Source: Bacillota bacterium
Lineage (GTDB): Bacteria > Bacillota > Clostridia > Peptostreptococcales > Anaerovoracaceae
Reading direction: 5' to 3'
DNA: 64,000 bases
Assembly (NCBI GenBank): GCA_028724585.1
Contig: JAQYCQ010000019.1
Location: forward strand, 1 to 64,000
In this document: piece by piece, positions 61,872 through 64,000 of the stretch
Numbering within the stretch: position 1 is the first letter of the stretch
How the letters are laid out: the number at the start of each line of letters is the position of its first letter
Notes under the pieces: model-generated
Told to the model about the DNA's origin: nothing
The model's database searches: none
Seen by the model: only the letters and a program-made list of their open reading frames with translations
Program-made: the position numbers and the translations under genes

Positions 61872-63677
61872 ATGATACTCGTAAACGCTGATAATATATC
61901 TAAAAGCTATACTGAAAAGCCGCTGCTCACCGGCGTAAACCTGAGCATACACGAAGGTGAAAAGGTCGGCCTCATCGGTGTTAACGGCACCGGCAAATCC
62001 ACCCTGCTCCGCATCATAGCCGGAGCAGAGGAGCCCGATTCCGGCAAGGTCACCTACACCAATAATATAAAGAAAGCATATCTGCCGCAGAATCCGGACT
62101 ACGAGGGAAAGCTTACCGTATCGGAACAGGCCGCCAGATACCTGGAGATGCTGGGCGGAAACACGCCCGACTACATATGCCGCTCCATGATGACAAAGCT
62201 GGGCATAAATGATTTCGACGCTCAGATGGGAACCCTTTCCGGCGGGCAGAGGAAGCGTGTGGCTCTGGCGGCTGTGCTCTGCGTCGAAGCAGACCTCATC
62301 ATACTCGACGAGCCTACCAACCACATGGACAACGGTGTCATAGACTGGCTGGAGGACTATCTCACTTCATACAAAGGCGCGGTATTCATGATAACTCACG
62401 ACAGGTATTTCCTGGACCGCGTTACCCGCAGGATCGTAGAGATAGACAACGGCTCCCTCTACAGCTACGAGGGCAACTACGATTACTATCTGGAAGCTAA
62501 AGCAGCCCGCGAGGAATCCGCCCTCGCTTCGGAGAGGAAACGCGCCACCCTGTATAAAAAGGAGCTGGCATGGATCAGGAGAGGCGCCAGAGCCCGCTCC
62601 ACCAAGGCTAAGTCCCACATAGAACGCTTCGAAGAGCTCCGCGACAGCAAGCTCATCATAGACAAGACCGAAATGAACATGGACGCTGCCAGCAGCCGCC
62701 TGGGAAAGAAGATCATAGAGATAGAAAACGTGAGCAAATCATACGAAGACAGAAAGCTCATAGACGATTTCTCATACACAGTGCTCAGGAACGACCGCAT
62801 AGGCATCATCGGCGACAACGGCAGCGGAAAATCCACCCTGCTCAAGATGATAGTCGGCCAGATAAAGCCGGACTCAGGTACCATCACCATAGGCGAAACG
62901 GTAAAGATCGGCTATTTTTCACAGGAGAGCGAAGACCTGGATCCAGACCAGAGAGTCATAAAATACGCGGAAGGCATATCAGACAATGTAAAGACCAGCG
63001 ACGGCTACATGTCAGCCTCACAGATGCTGGAGCGTTTCCTCTTCCCGTCCATCAAGCACTCGGTAAGGATAGGCCAGCTTTCCGGAGGCGAAAAACGCCG
63101 CCTCAGCCTGCTCGGAGTCCTCATGCAGGCGCCTAACGTCCTCATATTCGACGAGCCTACCAACGACCTCGATATCTCCACTCTGACTGTCCTGGAGGAC
63201 TATCTGGACAGCTTCGCCGGAGCAGTCATCATCGTATCCCACGACAGATACTTCCTGGACAGACTCTGCGTGCGCACATTTTCCTTCGAAGGAAACGGCG
63301 TCATCCGCATGTACAACGGCGGATACACAGACACTATGAAAATGAAGGAATACGAGGAGCTGAAAAAAGAGCTGGAAGAAAAGCCTGCTAAAAAGGCTGA
63401 AAAGAAAAGCGTAAAGCGTGAGCACCAGAAAAAGCTGAAGTTCACCTACATGGAACAGAAAGAATACGAAACTATAGACGATGATATAGCTGAACTGGAA
63501 GAAAAAATCGCTGATGTCGACAGACAGCTTGCTGCTGAATCCGGCACCAGCGATTATAAAAAGCTCCAGGAACTTACTGACGAGCGCTCCGCGCTCAATC
63601 GCGAGCTCGACGAAAAGACAGACCGCTGGGTATATCTCAACGAGCTCGCGGAAAAGATAGAGCAGCAGCGCGGCTGA
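61872..63677 (+). CDS. ABC-F family ATPase (Uup-like)
   Basis: A 601-residue soluble protein with two ABC domains: Walker A GVNGTGKST (about residue 36) with LSGGQRKRVALAAVL and LDEPTNHMD, and GDNGSGKST (about residue 320) with LSGGEKRRLSLLGVL and FDEPTNDLD. The P-tunnel/arm linker lies near 210-290. A C-terminal coiled coil (about 520-601) binds nucleic acid in Uup homologues. ABC-F factors act on the ribosome, relieving stalls or conferring antibiotic resistance. Start taken at the ATG behind GGAG; the upstream in-frame ATG gives a hydrophobic leader unlike the family. It lacks obvious resistance-type arm extension. Confidence 0.92.
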   Translation: MILVNADNISKSYTEKPLLTGVNLSIHEGEKVGLIGVNGTGKSTLLRIIAGAEEPDSGKVTYTNNIKKAYLPQNPDYEGKLTVSEQAARYLEMLGGNTPDYICRSMMTKLGINDFDAQMGTLSGGQRKRVALAAVLCVEADLIILDEPTNHMDNGVIDWLEDYLTSYKGAVFMITHDRYFLDRVTRRIVEIDNGSLYSYEGNYDYYLEAKAAREESALASERKRATLYKKELAWIRRGARARSTKAKSHIERFEELRDSKLIIDKTEMNMDAASSRLGKKIIEIENVSKSYEDRKLIDDFSYTVLRNDRIGIIGDNGSGKSTLLKMIVGQIKPDSGTITIGETVKIGYFSQESEDLDPDQRVIKYAEGISDNVKTSDGYMSASQMLERFLFPSIKHSVRIGQLSGGEKRRLSLLGVLMQAPNVLIFDEPTNDLDISTLTVLEDYLDSFAGAVIIVSHDRYFLDRLCVRTFSFEGNGVIRMYNGGYTDTMKMKEYEELKKELEEKPAKKAEKKSVKREHQKKLKFTYMEQKEYETIDDDIAELEEKIADVDRQLAAESGTSDYKKLQELTDERSALNRELDEKTDRWVYLNELAEKIEQQRG

Positions 63678-63693
63678 GCGGCCGCCTCCGCCT

Positions 63694-64000
63694 TTAGCGG
63701 CGGCCGCTGTCGAGATACAGCGCGCCGAGTGCTCCGAAAAGGTCGTGCGGGAGCATGGCAGTCTCGCTAATGTGCTCTGAGCATACCTCCGCCGCCCTTC
63801 CGTGAAGCCATACGGCGCAGACCGCCGCGTCCTCCGGCGAAAGGCCCTGGGCCAGCAGGGAGGCGATCATGCCGGCGAGTATATCGCCGCTGCCTCCGCG
63901 GGCCAGACCTGAATTTCCCGATGTGTTTATCCAGACGCCGCCGTCAGGCGATGCTACGATGGTACGGTGCTGTTTCAAAACAGTCACACATCCATTAGCT
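63694..64000 (-). CDS. nnrD: ADP-dependent NAD(P)H-hydrate dehydratase, C-terminal part
   Basis: The visible ~100 residues cover the end of an NnrD/CARKD domain: NGCVTVLKQHRTIVASPDG, then GNSGLARGGSGDILAGMIASLLAQG, the conserved nucleotide-binding motif, and LHGRAAEVC. The coding frame continues past the right edge, so the start and any N-terminal NnrE epimerase domain are missing. It repairs damaged NADHX. Its stop lies 16 bases from the convergent ABC-F stop, within a GC-rich hairpin (63678-63710). Confidence 0.93.
   Translation of the reverse strand, partial: ANGCVTVLKQHRTIVASPDGGVWINTSGNSGLARGGSGDILAGMIASLLAQGLSPEDAAVCAVWLHGRAAEVCSEHISETAMLPHDLFGALGALYLDSGRR

Overview
The window looks like chromosome of an anaerobic, butyrate-type member of the Firmicutes (class Clostridia). 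I infer this from strong AGGAGG ribosome sites, some TTG starts, a metK S-box riboswitch, the gene order rho / DUF1385 / prmC / rpmE / prfA / sua5 / rpiB, S-layer-homology proteins, LytTR and LCP proteins, and hbd, crt and thlA of the acetoacetyl-CoA to crotonyl-CoA route. Family rank cannot be fixed from this stretch; the 16S rRNA gene at the left edge would settle it.

Layout. 1-1.6 kb: 16S rRNA (minus strand) with its promoter. 2-8 kb: fructose-6-phosphate aldolase-type transaldolase, a small Cys/Trp protein, a TrpXYZ-type ABC importer and an NAD-type isocitrate dehydrogenase. 8.3-18.8 kb: minus-strand housekeeping block (rpsI, rplM, tyrS, rpiB, a frameshifted sua5, prfA, rpmE, prmC, DUF1385, rho, glpX). 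19-27.6 kb: LCP protein, hbd-crt, an SLH protein, metK with SAM-I riboswitch, a methyltransferase with a membrane-type N-terminus, and hslO. 27.7-37.7 kb: radical SAM/GntR pair, an EamA-transporter/cytidylate-kinase-like fusion with a MoaE-like partner, PHP protein, acyltransferase, rpsB-tsf and an orphan LytTR regulator. 38-46.7 kb: queC, tRNA-Arg(CCG), a secreted nuclease, then a cobalamin-riboswitch operon encoding an exported CbiK-like chelatase, a membrane-anchored NEAT-like protein and a complete FecBCD-type importer. 46.7-64 kb: NYN-domain protein, ispE, thlA, LysR and a 4-TM protein, ferritin, an AlbA_2-type gene bracketed by an 18-bp direct repeat, a second SLH protein, and a seven-gene minus-strand run (GDSL hydrolase, sirtuin, surE, DUF2156, Sel1/TPR, J-domain-like, HIRAN), then an ABC-F ATPase and the 3' part of nnrD.

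Most distinctive points. (1) The B12-riboswitch operon reads as an extracytoplasmic tetrapyrrole/metal acquisition system. (2) Intergenic regions carry a family of short hairpins with a TCC/GGA triloop and covarying stems. They usually sit just after stop codons and are sometimes paired, so that TCC and GGA loops could kiss. (3) The AlbA_2 gene looks like an inserted cassette. (4) The transporter-kinase fusion and the J-domain/HIRAN/Sel1 group are unusual gene units. No CRISPR array, prophage or recognisable IS element was seen.
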